Source of the DNA: Nitrospira sp. CR1.1
GTDB taxonomy: Bacteria; Nitrospirota; Nitrospiria; Nitrospirales; Nitrospiraceae
Reading direction: 5' to 3'
Assembly: GCA_014055465.1 (NCBI GenBank)
Contig: WIAF01000003.1
Span: forward strand, 372,001-436,000
Length of the DNA: 64,000 nt
Every line of letters starts with the position of its first letter. The stretch's first letter is position 1. Made by a program: the position numbers and the translations under genes. This document shows, in pieces, positions 8,057 to 16,629 of the stretch. The notes under the pieces are model-generated. The model saw only the letters and a program-made list of their open reading frames with translations, was not told where the DNA came from and made no database searches.

Positions 8057-9508
8057 CTAGTCTATCTTCCTGAGATACAGCAGCCCGCCGCCCGGGAAGG
8101 GTACGGTGAGCATGCGCTCGCCGCCGCCAATGAGGAGGTCCTCCTGGTTCGTGCGTCCGGTTTCGAACTCCATCCACTCCACGGTGAAGGGGCCGCTTGC
8201 GCCGCTTAAATTGATGGTCACCGGTCGGGTCCCCGTCCCATCGCCAGATTCCGCTGTCACGCCGCCAGCCGGGACATAAATCAAATATTCGCGCCCCCGA
8301 TCAGCAAGACAGTACCCGGTCGAGGCCAGTTCGCCTTGCGGAGTCACACGCCTCAGGTCCAGTCGTTCGGCCCACCGGCGCGCCTGTCCCATCGCCACGC
8401 GCGCGCGCTCGTGCTGCGGCTCATTCAAAACCGGCTCGCCGATCGTGAGCCCGTGCACCGCCTCGAGCGGATCCATATAAATGGGGTTGTATCCCCGAAA
8501 GAAACTTTCCCACACATAGTCCCGATCGCCGCCGATGCCGTGGATGTGGTCGGTGTCGAGGAGCATCACTTTGCTTCCGTCCGCGGCAGGAGGGTGACGG
8601 GCATACTTCGTGTAACCGCCCGGAGAGATCCAGTCGGCCTCACTCTCGAACAGGAAGCGGTTTTCACCACCGCCGAATTCTCCGAGTTGAAAGAAGGTCA
8701 TGCCGACCGGATGCGGCATGAAGCCGCGTTCACGCTCATAACGTTTGATGACGCGAATGAGGTGATATTGCCAGGCGACCGACTCGGGGGTCGCTTCATT
8801 CACCACCTCGTAGAGCACATTGTCCAGGTCATGAAGCGTTTCCAGCACCTGCTTCACATAGGCCTCCTGGACCTGCGATACCTGAACCCCTGGCGATCGA
8901 TGAACTTCCATACCCAGCCCATCGCCGTTGGCATCGCCGTCAATGCCGTTCACATTGTTGCTGCCGTTCAACGGATGCGCCTTCCACGCGTCCGGCGTCA
9001 CCACACTGAAGCCTTGAAAGAACATCACGGAGACATACATACCGCGTTGTCCCGCTTGTATGACTCTGGAGCGAAGCCGATCAAAATAGGCAGGGTTGAA
9101 GCGGGACAAATCGAGTCGTGGCCGGCCGTCCAGAGCAAGGCCCGGTCCCGTTCGCAGATACAGAAGTGGCTCGACATCATTTTCATTGGCCGGAGGATTC
9201 GCGAGCCATCCTCCCTCCAAACGAATCAATTCAGTCACCCACAAGCGAATGAAATTATGATGCAGGGACGCCAGCCGATCGAGGTAGGCCGGATAGGCGA
9301 ACGTCTGCGTAATATCCTGAAAGTTTTCCCACGAGTGGGAACCGGTCAGATACACGATCCGGTTGCCGGCATCGACAAAGTAGCGTGGATTGTCACGGGA
9401 CTGTCGCAGAGGGCCGCGGGTCTGCAGCGGCGGCGGATCATCCCCCGCCCGGAGATCCGCTTGGCCCGCTAGGCAGAGCAGTAGGACGGCCATGATATAT
9501 TTCAACAC
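8057..9508 (-). CDS. Exported glycoside-hydrolase-like protein (DUF4038/apiosidase-like)
   Basis: A 483-residue protein with an N-terminal signal sequence (LKYIMAVLLLCLAGQADLRA). The body shows an (alpha/beta)8-barrel glycosidase pattern: YLTGSHSWENFQD near the start, NFIRLWVTELIR, and NVLYEVVNEATPE, whose Asn-Glu is the typical acid/base position of clan GH-A. The C-terminus (FTVEWMEFETGR ... GGGLLYLRKI) looks like the small beta-domain PF12904 found after DUF4038 catalytic domains such as GH140 apiosidase. The substrate is unknown. I chose GTG 9508, preceded by AAGGAG, as it gives a clean signal peptide; the frame is open to 9592. Confidence 0.75.
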   Translation of the reverse strand: MLKYIMAVLLLCLAGQADLRAGDDPPPLQTRGPLRQSRDNPRYFVDAGNRIVYLTGSHSWENFQDITQTFAYPAYLDRLASLHHNFIRLWVTELIRLEGGWLANPPANENDVEPLLYLRTGPGLALDGRPRLDLSRFNPAYFDRLRSRVIQAGQRGMYVSVMFFQGFSVVTPDAWKAHPLNGSNNVNGIDGDANGDGLGMEVHRSPGVQVSQVQEAYVKQVLETLHDLDNVLYEVVNEATPESVAWQYHLIRVIKRYERERGFMPHPVGMTFFQLGEFGGGENRFLFESEADWISPGGYTKYARHPPAADGSKVMLLDTDHIHGIGGDRDYVWESFFRGYNPIYMDPLEAVHGLTIGEPVLNEPQHERARVAMGQARRWAERLDLRRVTPQGELASTGYCLADRGREYLIYVPAGGVTAESGDGTGTRPVTINLSGASGPFTVEWMEFETGRTNQEDLLIGGGERMLTVPFPGGGLLYLRKID

Positions 9509-9658
9509 CGTTTTCCACTCCTTCGAATACTGCACAGCTTCCTCCGCCGGACACCGCGCCTTGCGCAATCGAAAGCCGAGGCACAGATACAATAGGCACG
9601 AACAACGGTGATTCCCTCGCGAGGGCAGGCCCTGTCTTGGCGTGGTGGAACGGACGCC

Positions 9659-10558
9659 TTAGTAGTAGGTGATCCGGCGCTCGCGGACATGGGATTGTTT
9701 GATCCGAACTTCTTTATCACGCACCTCCCACCACTGAAACGTCTCGGTGATCCAGTTCCCCGCCGTATCGTAGTCATAGCGGTACGTCTTCCGGTCCGTG
9801 AGCCGTCTGCCGGCATCATAGATGCGTTCCTCGATCTGGCTGCCCCGCTCATCGTAGCGAAACTCCGAATGGCCATGCCTTCGCCCGCGCAGATCCGACA
9901 CGACTTTTTCCCGCACCTGTCCGCGATCGTCGTAGATGATCGTCACGTCGTGCCCCACATCGAACCGATCGCTTGTTACCACCTGATGACCGGCCGCGTC
10001 ATACCGATAATTCCGTTCGAATCGCTCCTGTACGAGACGCCCGGCGGCATCATACGCATAGAGGTTCCGGTTGACGACCTGCACCGCATTGTAATGCAGG
10101 CCACGCCTGAGCCGGTGAGAGTCGTCGTATACATACAGGGACACGTTTTCGAACGTCCCGTCGCCCCATGCCGCCAACTCGGCGGAGCGATTGCCCCGCG
10201 CATCATAGACCGCACGGGTCTCCTTCACGAGTTCGCCTCGCGCATCACGCACAACTTCGGCCAGACGGTTTCCGTCGTGATCGTAGACATAGGTAAATCG
10301 CAGCGGCCACAAACCTTGTGACGCATCCTTCCCACCCTGAATCCGTTCGAGAATACGGCCCTGCGGATCATACCGGTCAGTTTGCGTCAGGAGGCTGTCT
10401 GTTGTGTCAACGGATTGCACGGCTCCAATCAACCCGTCTTCTTCCCTGGCCGAGAGTTGGGCTGAGACGACAGGCAGCGGCAGGCCCGCCGTCATGAGGA
10501 TGACCAGGCAGAGGAGAAGAACGAGCGGACAAAGAAACGCCACATTCCGCCGAGGCCG
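9659..10558 (-). CDS. Exported YD/RHS-like repeat protein
   Basis: The mature protein is a series of YD-type repeats: FTYVYDHDGNRLAE, AVYDARGNRSAE, LYVYDDSHRLRR, LYAYDAAGRLVQE, YRYDAAGHQ, IIYDDRGQVREK and RYDYDTAGNW. Such repeats build beta-solenoid or shell structures in RHS and teneurin-like secreted proteins. There is no RHS core or toxin tip, and at about 300 residues it is short for the group. GTG 10558 gives MRPRRNVAFLCPLVLLLCL, a good signal peptide, but the start is uncertain: the frame extends to 10663 and the chosen start lies 62 bp after the fabI stop. Role unknown. Confidence 0.65.
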   Translation of the reverse strand, partial: RPRRNVAFLCPLVLLLCLVILMTAGLPLPVVSAQLSAREEDGLIGAVQSVDTTDSLLTQTDRYDPQGRILERIQGGKDASQGLWPLRFTYVYDHDGNRLAEVVRDARGELVKETRAVYDARGNRSAELAAWGDGTFENVSLYVYDDSHRLRRGLHYNAVQVVNRNLYAYDAAGRLVQERFERNYRYDAAGHQVVTSDRFDVGHDVTIIYDDRGQVREKVVSDLRGRRHGHSEFRYDERGSQIEERIYDAGRRLTDRKTYRYDYDTAGNWITETFQWWEVRDKEVRIKQSHVRERRITYY

Positions 10559-10619
10559 CACCTCGAGCGATCTGGAGACGACGCACAGCAGGGCTCGTGC
10601 GGACAGGGCTTCCGGTTTC

Positions 10620-11399
10620 CTACTCGGCGGACGCCAGGGAGCCGAGAATATGGTATCCCCCATCGACGTAGATCACCTCGCCGGTGATGCCGCGGCCTAA
10701 TGGACTCACGAGGAACAGCGCCGTATCGCCGACTTCGCCCTGTTCGGTCGCCCGTCGAAGCGGCGCGAATGCACGGTGGTGGTCCACCATTTTGCTGATC
10801 CCGGACACGCCGCGAGCCGCCAATGTTTTGATTGGTCCGGCGGAGACGGCATTCACCCGAATATTCTTCGGCCCGAGATCGTGGGCAAGGTACCGCACCG
10901 TCGCTTCAAGCGCGGCTTTGGCAACGCCCATGACATTATAATGCGGGACGACTCGCTCGCTGCCGAGATAGGTCAGCGTGACGACTGAACCGCCTTCCGT
11001 CATCAACGGCATCGCCGCACGCGTGACGGCGACGAGCGAATAGGCGCTCACGTCGAGGGCCGTCGCAAATCCCTGGCGGGTGGTGTTCACAAATTCTCCG
11101 GTCAGTTCCTCACGCGGAGCAAAGGCGAGCGAATGGACGACAAAATCCAATCGACCCAGTTTCCCGGCGGCCTGTTTCATCATCGCGTCGATCTGACTGT
11201 CATCTCCGACATCACAGACGCAGGCTGAAGCGCCCGGAAGGGTCTGGACTAATTCTTCGACGTTTTCGCGCAACCGTTCGTTCTGATAACTGAACAGCAT
11301 CTGCGCGCCTTCCCGCGCGGCGGCCTGCGCGATGGCCCAGGCGATACTATGCTTATTGGCCACACCGATGATCAGACCCTTTTTACCTTCTAGCAACAT
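10620..11399 (-). CDS. fabI: Enoyl-[acyl-carrier-protein] reductase (NADH)
   Basis: FabI carries out the last reduction of each fatty-acid elongation cycle, turning trans-2-enoyl-ACP into acyl-ACP with NAD(P)H in the cytoplasm. At 259 residues it has the normal length. GKKGLIIGVANKHSIAWAIA is the nucleotide-binding start, and catalytic Tyr154 and Lys161 lie in YNVMGVAK, with Tyr144 ten residues upstream, as in classical FabI. The end reads GEVIYVDGGYHILG. It stands alone between exported proteins. Confidence 0.95.
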   Translation of the reverse strand: MLLEGKKGLIIGVANKHSIAWAIAQAAAREGAQMLFSYQNERLRENVEELVQTLPGASACVCDVGDDSQIDAMMKQAAGKLGRLDFVVHSLAFAPREELTGEFVNTTRQGFATALDVSAYSLVAVTRAAMPLMTEGGSVVTLTYLGSERVVPHYNVMGVAKAALEATVRYLAHDLGPKNIRVNAVSAGPIKTLAARGVSGISKMVDHHRAFAPLRRATEQGEVGDTALFLVSPLGRGITGEVIYVDGGYHILGSLASAE

Positions 11400-11491
11400 A
11401 CCGGCTTGTGCTCCTTCGATGAGATGACACCCGATTGGGCGCTGAACATACCATGATTCGACCGCGGAGTGAATTGCGCTTCCTCTCCAAG

Positions 11492-11634
11492 GTGAGCAGG
11501 ATGGAGCTCCGTTTCAATTACGCCCCATTCTTACCCACCCAACCCCGGCTCGCGGAGCGAGGCCTTTGCCCATGCGAGGGCTTTCTGAAACCGCGCGTTG
11601 CGCGAGCAGGAAAGGGACCCTCCATCCTGCTCAC
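11492..11634. repeat. Long inverted repeat at the 3' end of an exported-protein gene
   Basis: Arms of 15 bp (GTGAGCAGGATGGAG at 11492-11506 and its exact complement at 11620-11634) enclose about 113 bp containing smaller hairpins such as CTCGC-GGA-GCGAG. The right arm includes the TGA stop of the minus-strand gene ending at 11631. The arm motif GGATGG and the stop-codon placement are shared with the elements at 33967, 38322 and 39835, although the interior differs. Confidence 0.7.
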
Positions 11635-12503
11635 AACTTCTTTCTCACCTCTTTCCAATCCTTCGCACCCCTGGCTTTGCGGGGCAATTCGCCCTTGGGC
11701 AATTCCGGCACCACCACCACCTCCATGCGATGCTGCAGCAGCATGTCCGCAAATGCTCTCGTGCGGCCGATGCCGGATTTCATGGCCGTCCAGCCATCGT
11801 TCTTCAAGGCATCGAGTGTTGCGCTCAGTCCTCCCGGCATCGGTGGCGCCACGAACCCGGTCGGAAACTGATGCGCCTTCAGCCACCGGCGCACCTGTCC
11901 AATGGATGCGTTCCCCATCGGCCCCTGTTCGTCGCCCGACACATAGACCACGTTGTAATAATACTGGGTCAGCCGGGATAATTCCTCGGCGGCTTCGGGA
12001 AAAGGCATTGGCGCCGTGGCATCCGCTGACCCGGTAACAGACGAGGCTGCCGCTGCCGACGACGTGGGTGCCGGTTGAACAAGCGCGGCTAGTTCCACGA
12101 CCAGAATCGGCCGCCGGCGTTCCCACACGCACAGCGTCGCGTCGACGTTCTCCGCCGCGATGGGAGCTTCCGCATCGACCGACACGCTGATCACATTCAT
12201 GCCCCGCATCTTCGCCAGATAGTCGAATGAAACCTGGCCGGTCTCATTGGTCTTGCCAATGGCAACTTCCCTGCCGTCGATCTGCAGATGCAGCACTACC
12301 CCGCCCAACGGCGGACTTGCGGCCCCCGTCTTCGCGGCGACCTGCGCCTCTATTCGAACCGCATGATTCGGCAAGGTCAGCACATCGCGCACCGTGAGCG
12401 TGCCGGGCAGCTTCTCGGCCGCTTCGCCCGTTGTCACAGCGGACACGATAGCAAACAGAACCAAGCAAATGGCGCGCAACCCCGGACGAACAAAATCTGA
12501 CAT
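11631..12503 (-). CDS. Exported protein: Ig-like domain plus LNS2/HAD-like C-terminal domain
   Basis: A 290-residue protein with a signal peptide (about 1-30, ending TTGEAAE). Residues about 32-140 look like a bacterial Ig-like beta sandwich (GVVLHLQIDGREVAIGKTNETGQVSFDYL). After an Ala/Ser linker, YYYNVVYVSGDE followed by QVRRWLKAHQFPTGFV resembles the second half of LNS2/App1-like HAD phosphatase domains, where a strand-Ser/Thr-Gly motif is followed by W-L-x-x-H-x-F-P-x-G. The first catalytic Asp motif of HAD enzymes is not obvious, so activity is uncertain. ATG 12503 was chosen for its GAGAAGG site and the signal sequence. The stop lies within an inverted repeat. Confidence 0.5.
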   Translation of the reverse strand: MSDFVRPGLRAICLVLFAIVSAVTTGEAAEKLPGTLTVRDVLTLPNHAVRIEAQVAAKTGAASPPLGGVVLHLQIDGREVAIGKTNETGQVSFDYLAKMRGMNVISVSVDAEAPIAAENVDATLCVWERRRPILVVELAALVQPAPTSSAAAASSVTGSADATAPMPFPEAAEELSRLTQYYYNVVYVSGDEQGPMGNASIGQVRRWLKAHQFPTGFVAPPMPGGLSATLDALKNDGWTAMKSGIGRTRAFADMLLQHRMEVVVVPELPKGELPRKARGAKDWKEVRKKL

Positions 12504-12542
12504 GGTGCGGTTGGCCTTCTCTGCTGAACAGCACATGCGTGC

Positions 12543-12785
12543 TTAGGAAAAGAGTCCGCGGTCGCGGCTGACGATCAGATAGGTATCTCCCATGCAGAAC
12601 AACACGAGGCCGAGCAATGGCACGAGGGCAAAGGAGAACCAGCTCGTCCACATGATAGTCAGCAGCCCACCCGCGACGAGCAGCGGCCCGCCTCGCTTTT
12701 CGCCGATATAGAGATGGCCGAGCCCGGGGATGAGAGACAAGGCCGCGGCACGGAGAGCATGGGATGGTTTTTCGAGGGGATCCAT
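12543..12785 (-). CDS. Small TM2-like membrane protein
   Basis: An 80-residue protein with two hydrophobic segments. The stretch ALSLIPGLGHLYIGEKRGG is the typical first half of small TM2-type membrane proteins (P-G-x-G-x-x-Y-x-G-x-x-x-G), followed by GPLLVAGGLLTIMW and LVPLLGLVLFCMGDTYLIV. Function is not known for the family. The ATG at 12785 begins just before the motif region; the frame extends to 12836, directly after the bcp stop, so the start could be earlier. Probably cotranscribed with bcp. Confidence 0.6.
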   Translation of the reverse strand: MDPLEKPSHALRAAALSLIPGLGHLYIGEKRGGPLLVAGGLLTIMWTSWFSFALVPLLGLVLFCMGDTYLIVSRDRGLFS

Positions 12786-12836
12786 AGGAGCCAACGAGGA
12801 GTCACCGGCGCAACCACTCCGCGATCCGGAGCGCAA

Positions 12837-13304
12837 CTACGCCTTCAGCGCTGCCAACACCTCATCCACATGACCCGGCACCTTGACTTTCCGGAAGGCG
12901 GCTTTGATCCGGCCCGTTGCGTCGATCACAAACGTACTGCGCTCAATACCCAGGTATTTGCGGCCGTACATGCTTTTTTCTTTGTAGACCTCATACGCCG
13001 TGCTCACTGCCGCATCTTCGTCGCTCAACAGCGCAAACGGCAAGCCGTACTTGGCGATAAACTTCTGATGGGAGGCCTTCCCGTCCTTGCTGACTCCCAG
13101 CACGACCGCCCCGGCCTTCTTAATCGGCGCCAGTGAATCCCGAAAATCGCAGGCCTCTTTCGTACAACCGGAGGTATCGTCTTTGGGATAAAAATAGAGC
13201 ACCACCTGTTTGCCCTTCAAGCTTTTGAGCGTCACGACAGTGCCGTCCTGATCCGGAAGGGAAAATTCCGGCGCCTTTGCCCCCACTGCTACTCCAATTG
13301 CCAT
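12837..13304 (-). CDS. bcp: Thioredoxin-dependent peroxiredoxin, BCP type
   Basis: A 155-residue atypical 2-Cys peroxiredoxin that reduces hydrogen peroxide and organic hydroperoxides using thioredoxin. The active site is DDTSGCTKEACDFRD, with peroxidatic Cys47 and resolving Cys52 five residues later, as in BCP/PrxQ proteins. VVLYFYPK precedes it and STFVIDATGRI follows, both standard. A thioredoxin gene occurs at 29065 in this window, but it is not linked. Normal length; cytoplasmic. Confidence 0.93.
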   Translation of the reverse strand: MAIGVAVGAKAPEFSLPDQDGTVVTLKSLKGKQVVLYFYPKDDTSGCTKEACDFRDSLAPIKKAGAVVLGVSKDGKASHQKFIAKYGLPFALLSDEDAAVSTAYEVYKEKSMYGRKYLGIERSTFVIDATGRIKAAFRKVKVPGHVDEVLAALKA

Positions 13305-13342
13305 GTCGCGTGTCTCTCCTTCTCAACTATCCTTCGTCGCCG

Positions 13343-13786
13343 TTACCGTGGTCCGCTGCCGATCGTGGGCCGGTTCGTTCCATAAGGATGTTCCCTTGCC
13401 GGCCCCTTTGGGGCCTCGGGGTTCCCGAACGGGCGCAATGCCGGGGAGTCCCAGATGACCTTGTCGCCGGGAGCCAGGTTCGCCGCCTCGATGAATTCCT
13501 GCCGGGCCTGATCGGTTTGCCCCAAGGCGTTCAACGCTAACCCGTAGTTGTAATGCGCCTGCCCGGAATCCGGTGCGGCTTTGATGGCCTGTCCGAAGAA
13601 CTCTTTGGCCTCAGCCATTTGGCCGGCCAGAAATGCCTGCCGCCCCTGGTTGTTCAGCGCGTTCGCATCGGCCTTGGCACCGTACGCCAGGTCGAGAGGC
13701 ACGAGCGGTTTCGGCTTCTCATGGGCACAGGCCGGAAACGACAGTACAACCACGGCTAGGGCTATCCACAGACTCGCTCTCATCAC
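13343..13786 (-). CDS. Exported TPR protein
   Basis: A 147-residue protein with a hydrophobic N-terminal export signal (about 1-21). A Cys at FPACAHEK could be a lipobox, but the preceding residues are not ideal for lipoprotein processing. Two tetratricopeptide-like repeats follow: ALNNQGRQAFLAGQMAEAKEF, then AHYNYGLALNALGQTDQARQEF. The tail is rich in Pro and Gly. Such proteins usually mediate protein contacts in the periplasm; no partner is evident. It lies 38 bp upstream of bcp on the same strand. Confidence 0.7.
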   Translation of the reverse strand: MMRASLWIALAVVVLSFPACAHEKPKPLVPLDLAYGAKADANALNNQGRQAFLAGQMAEAKEFFGQAIKAAPDSGQAHYNYGLALNALGQTDQARQEFIEAANLAPGDKVIWDSPALRPFGNPEAPKGPAREHPYGTNRPTIGSGPR

Positions 13787-13816
13787 ACCACCTCGTTGAT
13801 CTCGTTCGCCAGCGCG

Positions 13817-14125
13817 TCATGGCCTGGCGCGTTTTTTCTGTTCTTCCTCGGACGTTTTTCGATACATCACGTCCCATTCCGGACTGCCTTCCACAATCTG
13901 CTTCGAATAGGAGGCCAGTTTCGCCCGCACCTTCTTATCAATGTCCGCGTCCAGGGCGAGTTCCGCAGCGACCACTCGCTTGATCTCGCGCAAGATCTTC
14001 CCGTCCTCCTCAGTCAGCCTGCATTGAGCGCTTTTCTTCAACGCGCCAAGTATCAGATGGGCAAGATGGCTGGCTTTGTCGTCACTGATCACGGGTATGG
14101 CTCCAGTCCCGAGTGGTGCAGCCAC
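13817..14125 (-). CDS. DUF507 family protein (second of a pair)
   Basis: A 102-residue protein starting at a GTG immediately after the stop of the preceding DUF507 gene. Helical sequence SHLAHLILGALKKSAQCRLTEEDGKILREIKRVVAAELALDADIDKKVRAKLASYSKQIVEGSPEWDVMYRKT fits the DUF507 pattern, a family of unknown function usually found as tandem genes. It is soluble and charged, with no signal sequence. Translation is probably coupled to the upstream paralogue. The two proteins may form a heteromer; that is inference. Confidence 0.8.
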   Translation of the reverse strand: MAAPLGTGAIPVISDDKASHLAHLILGALKKSAQCRLTEEDGKILREIKRVVAAELALDADIDKKVRAKLASYSKQIVEGSPEWDVMYRKTSEEEQKKRARP

Positions 14126-14407
14126 TCATAAAATGATCCCGCGTTCGCGCACCAGCTTCTGCTTGATCATCGTGAACATCTTTTGATAGTCGACCTGCCC
14201 TTGCTCGATTTGCCGTTCGTAAGGCTGCATCATCCTACGCACCTCAGCATTGAGCCGGTCTTCCACCATCAGCTCCTCCGTCATCGTGTGTTCCAACGAC
14301 TCCCGAAGCGCCTTTCGATCTCCGGTGACCTCGAGATAGCTCAACTCATGCAAACGAGCGATCACCGAATCTGCCATATGATGAACCCGTTCCTTCGCCA
14401 GTCTCAT
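14126..14407 (-). CDS. DUF507 family protein (first of a pair)
   Basis: A 93-residue helical protein: MRLAKERVHHMADSVIARL at the start, then MTEELMVEDRLNAEVRRMMQPYERQIEQGQVDYQKMFTMIKQKLVRERGI. This is the canonical DUF507 form. Its stop and the GTG of the next DUF507 gene are directly adjacent. Function unknown. The gene lies 37 bp downstream of the cyclophilin-like gene and may share its transcript. Confidence 0.85.
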   Translation of the reverse strand: MRLAKERVHHMADSVIARLHELSYLEVTGDRKALRESLEHTMTEELMVEDRLNAEVRRMMQPYERQIEQGQVDYQKMFTMIKQKLVRERGIIL

Positions 14408-14444
14408 GGCAATCGCTCCCCTGCTCGGTTCGCCGCAAAAGACC

Positions 14445-14846
14445 CTACGCCGTCGGCTCTATTCTCTCCACCCGAATGGTGCTCGCGTTCATGGCCTGCC
14501 GAAGTGTCGCCGCGTCACCCAGAACCCGTCCGATGACGTTCACACGGTCGGCAGGCACAGGGTCAGCCCCCATGCTCATCGGCGTGCGTCCAAAGAAAAT
14601 CGCCAAGACCTGGCCGGCTCCCCAGAATGCCACGTCACCGATTTTGACTTGCGTCGTCGCTGTCTCTCGGTGATCTTTCACGCCAGGAATTTTAAAATAG
14701 AACTCTTCGCCCCACACATTCAACGGCCCCTCCGCCGGCAAGGCCCGATACAATTCTTCGGCTGTTCTCGTCCCCTTCAACTCGGCATCCAGCTTGACGC
14801 CGCCGACCGTGATTCGAATTCGTTTCACCGTGCCGTTCGTGGTCAT
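14445..14846 (-). CDS. Cyclophilin-like fold protein
   Basis: A 133-residue protein. Motifs GVKLDAELKGTRTAEELYRALP, VWGEEFYFKIP, GDVAFWGAGQVLAIFFGRTPMS and ADRVNVIGRV are those of the small cyclophilin-like family typified by Thermotoga TM1367. These share the cyclophilin beta-barrel but generally lack clear prolyl-isomerase residues, so the biochemical role is unknown. No export signal. It is followed by the two DUF507 genes on the same strand. Confidence 0.8.
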   Translation of the reverse strand: MTTNGTVKRIRITVGGVKLDAELKGTRTAEELYRALPAEGPLNVWGEEFYFKIPGVKDHRETATTQVKIGDVAFWGAGQVLAIFFGRTPMSMGADPVPADRVNVIGRVLGDAATLRQAMNASTIRVERIEPTA

Positions 14847-14978
14847 GACCCCTCATCTGTGCCGTGGTAGTCTCCGCCACACCATAATGACGAAACTCCG
14901 CACCAGTCGCGGACTCTAACTTGTTTATCCCTTGAAATCAAGGTTACAATCCTGTCTGAAAAATTCGCGCCCGCGCTT

Positions 14979-15752
14979 ATGCTGACGTCCACGTTTGTCC
15001 ATCTGAAAGGTATCGGCCCCTCGACTGAGCGGCGTCTGTGGGAAAACGGCATTGCCGATTGGTCGGCCTTTCGGCGTGAATCGCACCTGACCGGCATCGC
15101 CCCCGCGCGTAAAGCCGTCTACGATACAGAGCTGGCCCTTGCGCAGACCCACCTCGACCTCCATAACCCTCGCTATTTCGCAGACTGCCTGCACACCCGC
15201 GACCATTGGCGGCTATTTGAGACCTTCGGTGCGCGGGCTCTCTACCTCGACATTGAAACCACAGGGCTATCGGCCCGCGAGGGGCAAGTGACCATCGTCG
15301 GACTTCATCGCCAGGGGCGCATGCGCACCTTAATCCAAGGCCAATCGCTCACACAGGAAGCCATTCAAGATGAACTTGATCAGGCCGACCTGCTCGTCAC
15401 ATTTTTCGGGACGGTCTTCGATCTGCCATACCTGCAAACCTGCTTTAAAGGCTTGCGAGTGTCGATCCCTCATTTCGATCTCTGTTTTGCCGCCCGACGC
15501 GTCGGCTTGCAGGGAGGGTTGAAGTCCATCGAACGGGAGTTGGACATTGCACGGGAATCAGATCTGCTCCAGCTCGACGGATTGGAGGCGGTTCGGTTGT
15601 GGCAACGCTACCGCGCAGGCAACGACGCCGCCCTGGACCAGCTCGTTCGCTACAATGCGGCCGACACTCAAAACCTCGAGCCCCTCGCGGCCCGCCTCTA
15701 CGATCGGCTGGTCTTGCAATACGGGCCGCAGTCGCTCGGTCTGGTCGGTTAA
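14979..15752 (+). CDS. RNase H-fold 3'-5' exonuclease (YprB-like)
   Basis: A 257-residue protein. An N-terminal helix-hairpin-helix-like stretch (FVHLKGIGPSTERRLWENGI) precedes a DEDD-type exonuclease domain (PF13482). LYLDIETTGL supplies the first Asp-Glu, DLLVTFFGTVFDLPYL the second Asp region, and VRYNAADTQNL the last Asp. It probably trims single-stranded DNA or RNA in a metal-dependent manner. The following PP2C gene begins one base after its stop, so the two are cotranscribed. Confidence 0.82.
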   Translation: MLTSTFVHLKGIGPSTERRLWENGIADWSAFRRESHLTGIAPARKAVYDTELALAQTHLDLHNPRYFADCLHTRDHWRLFETFGARALYLDIETTGLSAREGQVTIVGLHRQGRMRTLIQGQSLTQEAIQDELDQADLLVTFFGTVFDLPYLQTCFKGLRVSIPHFDLCFAARRVGLQGGLKSIERELDIARESDLLQLDGLEAVRLWQRYRAGNDAALDQLVRYNAADTQNLEPLAARLYDRLVLQYGPQSLGLVG

Positions 15753-15753
15753 C

Positions 15754-16560
15754 GTGGCAACACCTCATGGCAGGTGGGAATGGACCGGATACGGGCAAAC
15801 CGACCGCGGACTGGTCCGCTCCAGCAATCAGGATGCATTCCTCGTCGACAACCGACGCCGGTTGTGGGCCGTAGCCGACGGCATGGGAGGACATCCCGGA
15901 GGAGACGTGGCCAGCCGGATCGTCATGGACACCCTCGCTGACTTTTCGCCCAGCCTCATTCGCGGCTCTGTGAACCCCAGCGACGACCAAGCCGGGCATC
16001 AATCCTTTCTCCTCACGACCATGGCGGAACAGGCCCATGCAGCCGTCCGCGCCTATGCCGATCGTCACCCGCCCTTCTACGGCATGGGAACCACATTGGT
16101 CATGGCACACCTGCTGCCTGAGCCCACCCCGCAGCTCCTGGTTCTCAATGTCGGCGACAGCCGGGCGTATCTGGTCAGAGCAGGACACATCACGCAAGTC
16201 ACGCGAGACCACACCCTTATTGCTGACTATGTCCGCGACGGTACTCTCACTCCAGAGCAGGCTGCCCGCCATCCGGACCGGCACGTCCTAACCAGGGCGA
16301 TAGGGCTTGACGTCACCGTGGACAGCGATCTCTTTACGCTCGAACTCCGCACCGGCGATCTGCTGCTGCTCTGTTCCGACGGCCTCAGCAACATGTTGCC
16401 TGACGAGCGCCTCTTGGAGATCGCGCACTCGCACAGAGACAATCCCCCCCTCACAACCCATGCCCTGATCCAAGCCGCAATTGATACGGGCGGCATCGAC
16501 AACATTACCGTGGTTGCCTGCACCGTGACCGGCACACCTGATCAGGGAAATATCCATTGA
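15754..16560 (+). CDS. PP2C-type Ser/Thr protein phosphatase
   Basis: A 268-residue metal-dependent phosphatase. The ordered motifs are QTDRGLVRSSNQDAFLVD, VADGMGGHPGGDVAS, GMGTTLVMA, NVGDSRAYLVR, LTRAIG, LLLLCSDGLSNML and GGIDNITVVA, with all aspartates that coordinate Mn/Mg present. It removes phosphate from Ser/Thr, typically opposing Hanks-type kinases. A kinase with its own PP2C partner lies at 57960-60202, so this is a second, unlinked phosphatase. The GTG at 15754 follows the exonuclease stop by one base; the frame is open further upstream inside that gene. Confidence 0.92.
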   Translation: MATPHGRWEWTGYGQTDRGLVRSSNQDAFLVDNRRRLWAVADGMGGHPGGDVASRIVMDTLADFSPSLIRGSVNPSDDQAGHQSFLLTTMAEQAHAAVRAYADRHPPFYGMGTTLVMAHLLPEPTPQLLVLNVGDSRAYLVRAGHITQVTRDHTLIADYVRDGTLTPEQAARHPDRHVLTRAIGLDVTVDSDLFTLELRTGDLLLLCSDGLSNMLPDERLLEIAHSHRDNPPLTTHALIQAAIDTGGIDNITVVACTVTGTPDQGNIH

Positions 16561-16629
16561 CACTGCCTCAAGGCACCAGGTAGCCTCAAGCCAGTGGCAC
16601 CCGCAGAGAGAGGCCTCCAAGGCCTTCAC

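Noticed and set aside
8336-9472. A 378-codon plus-strand frame
   Set aside because: It lies wholly antisense to the glycoside-hydrolase-like gene, has no ribosome-binding site and shows no family motif.
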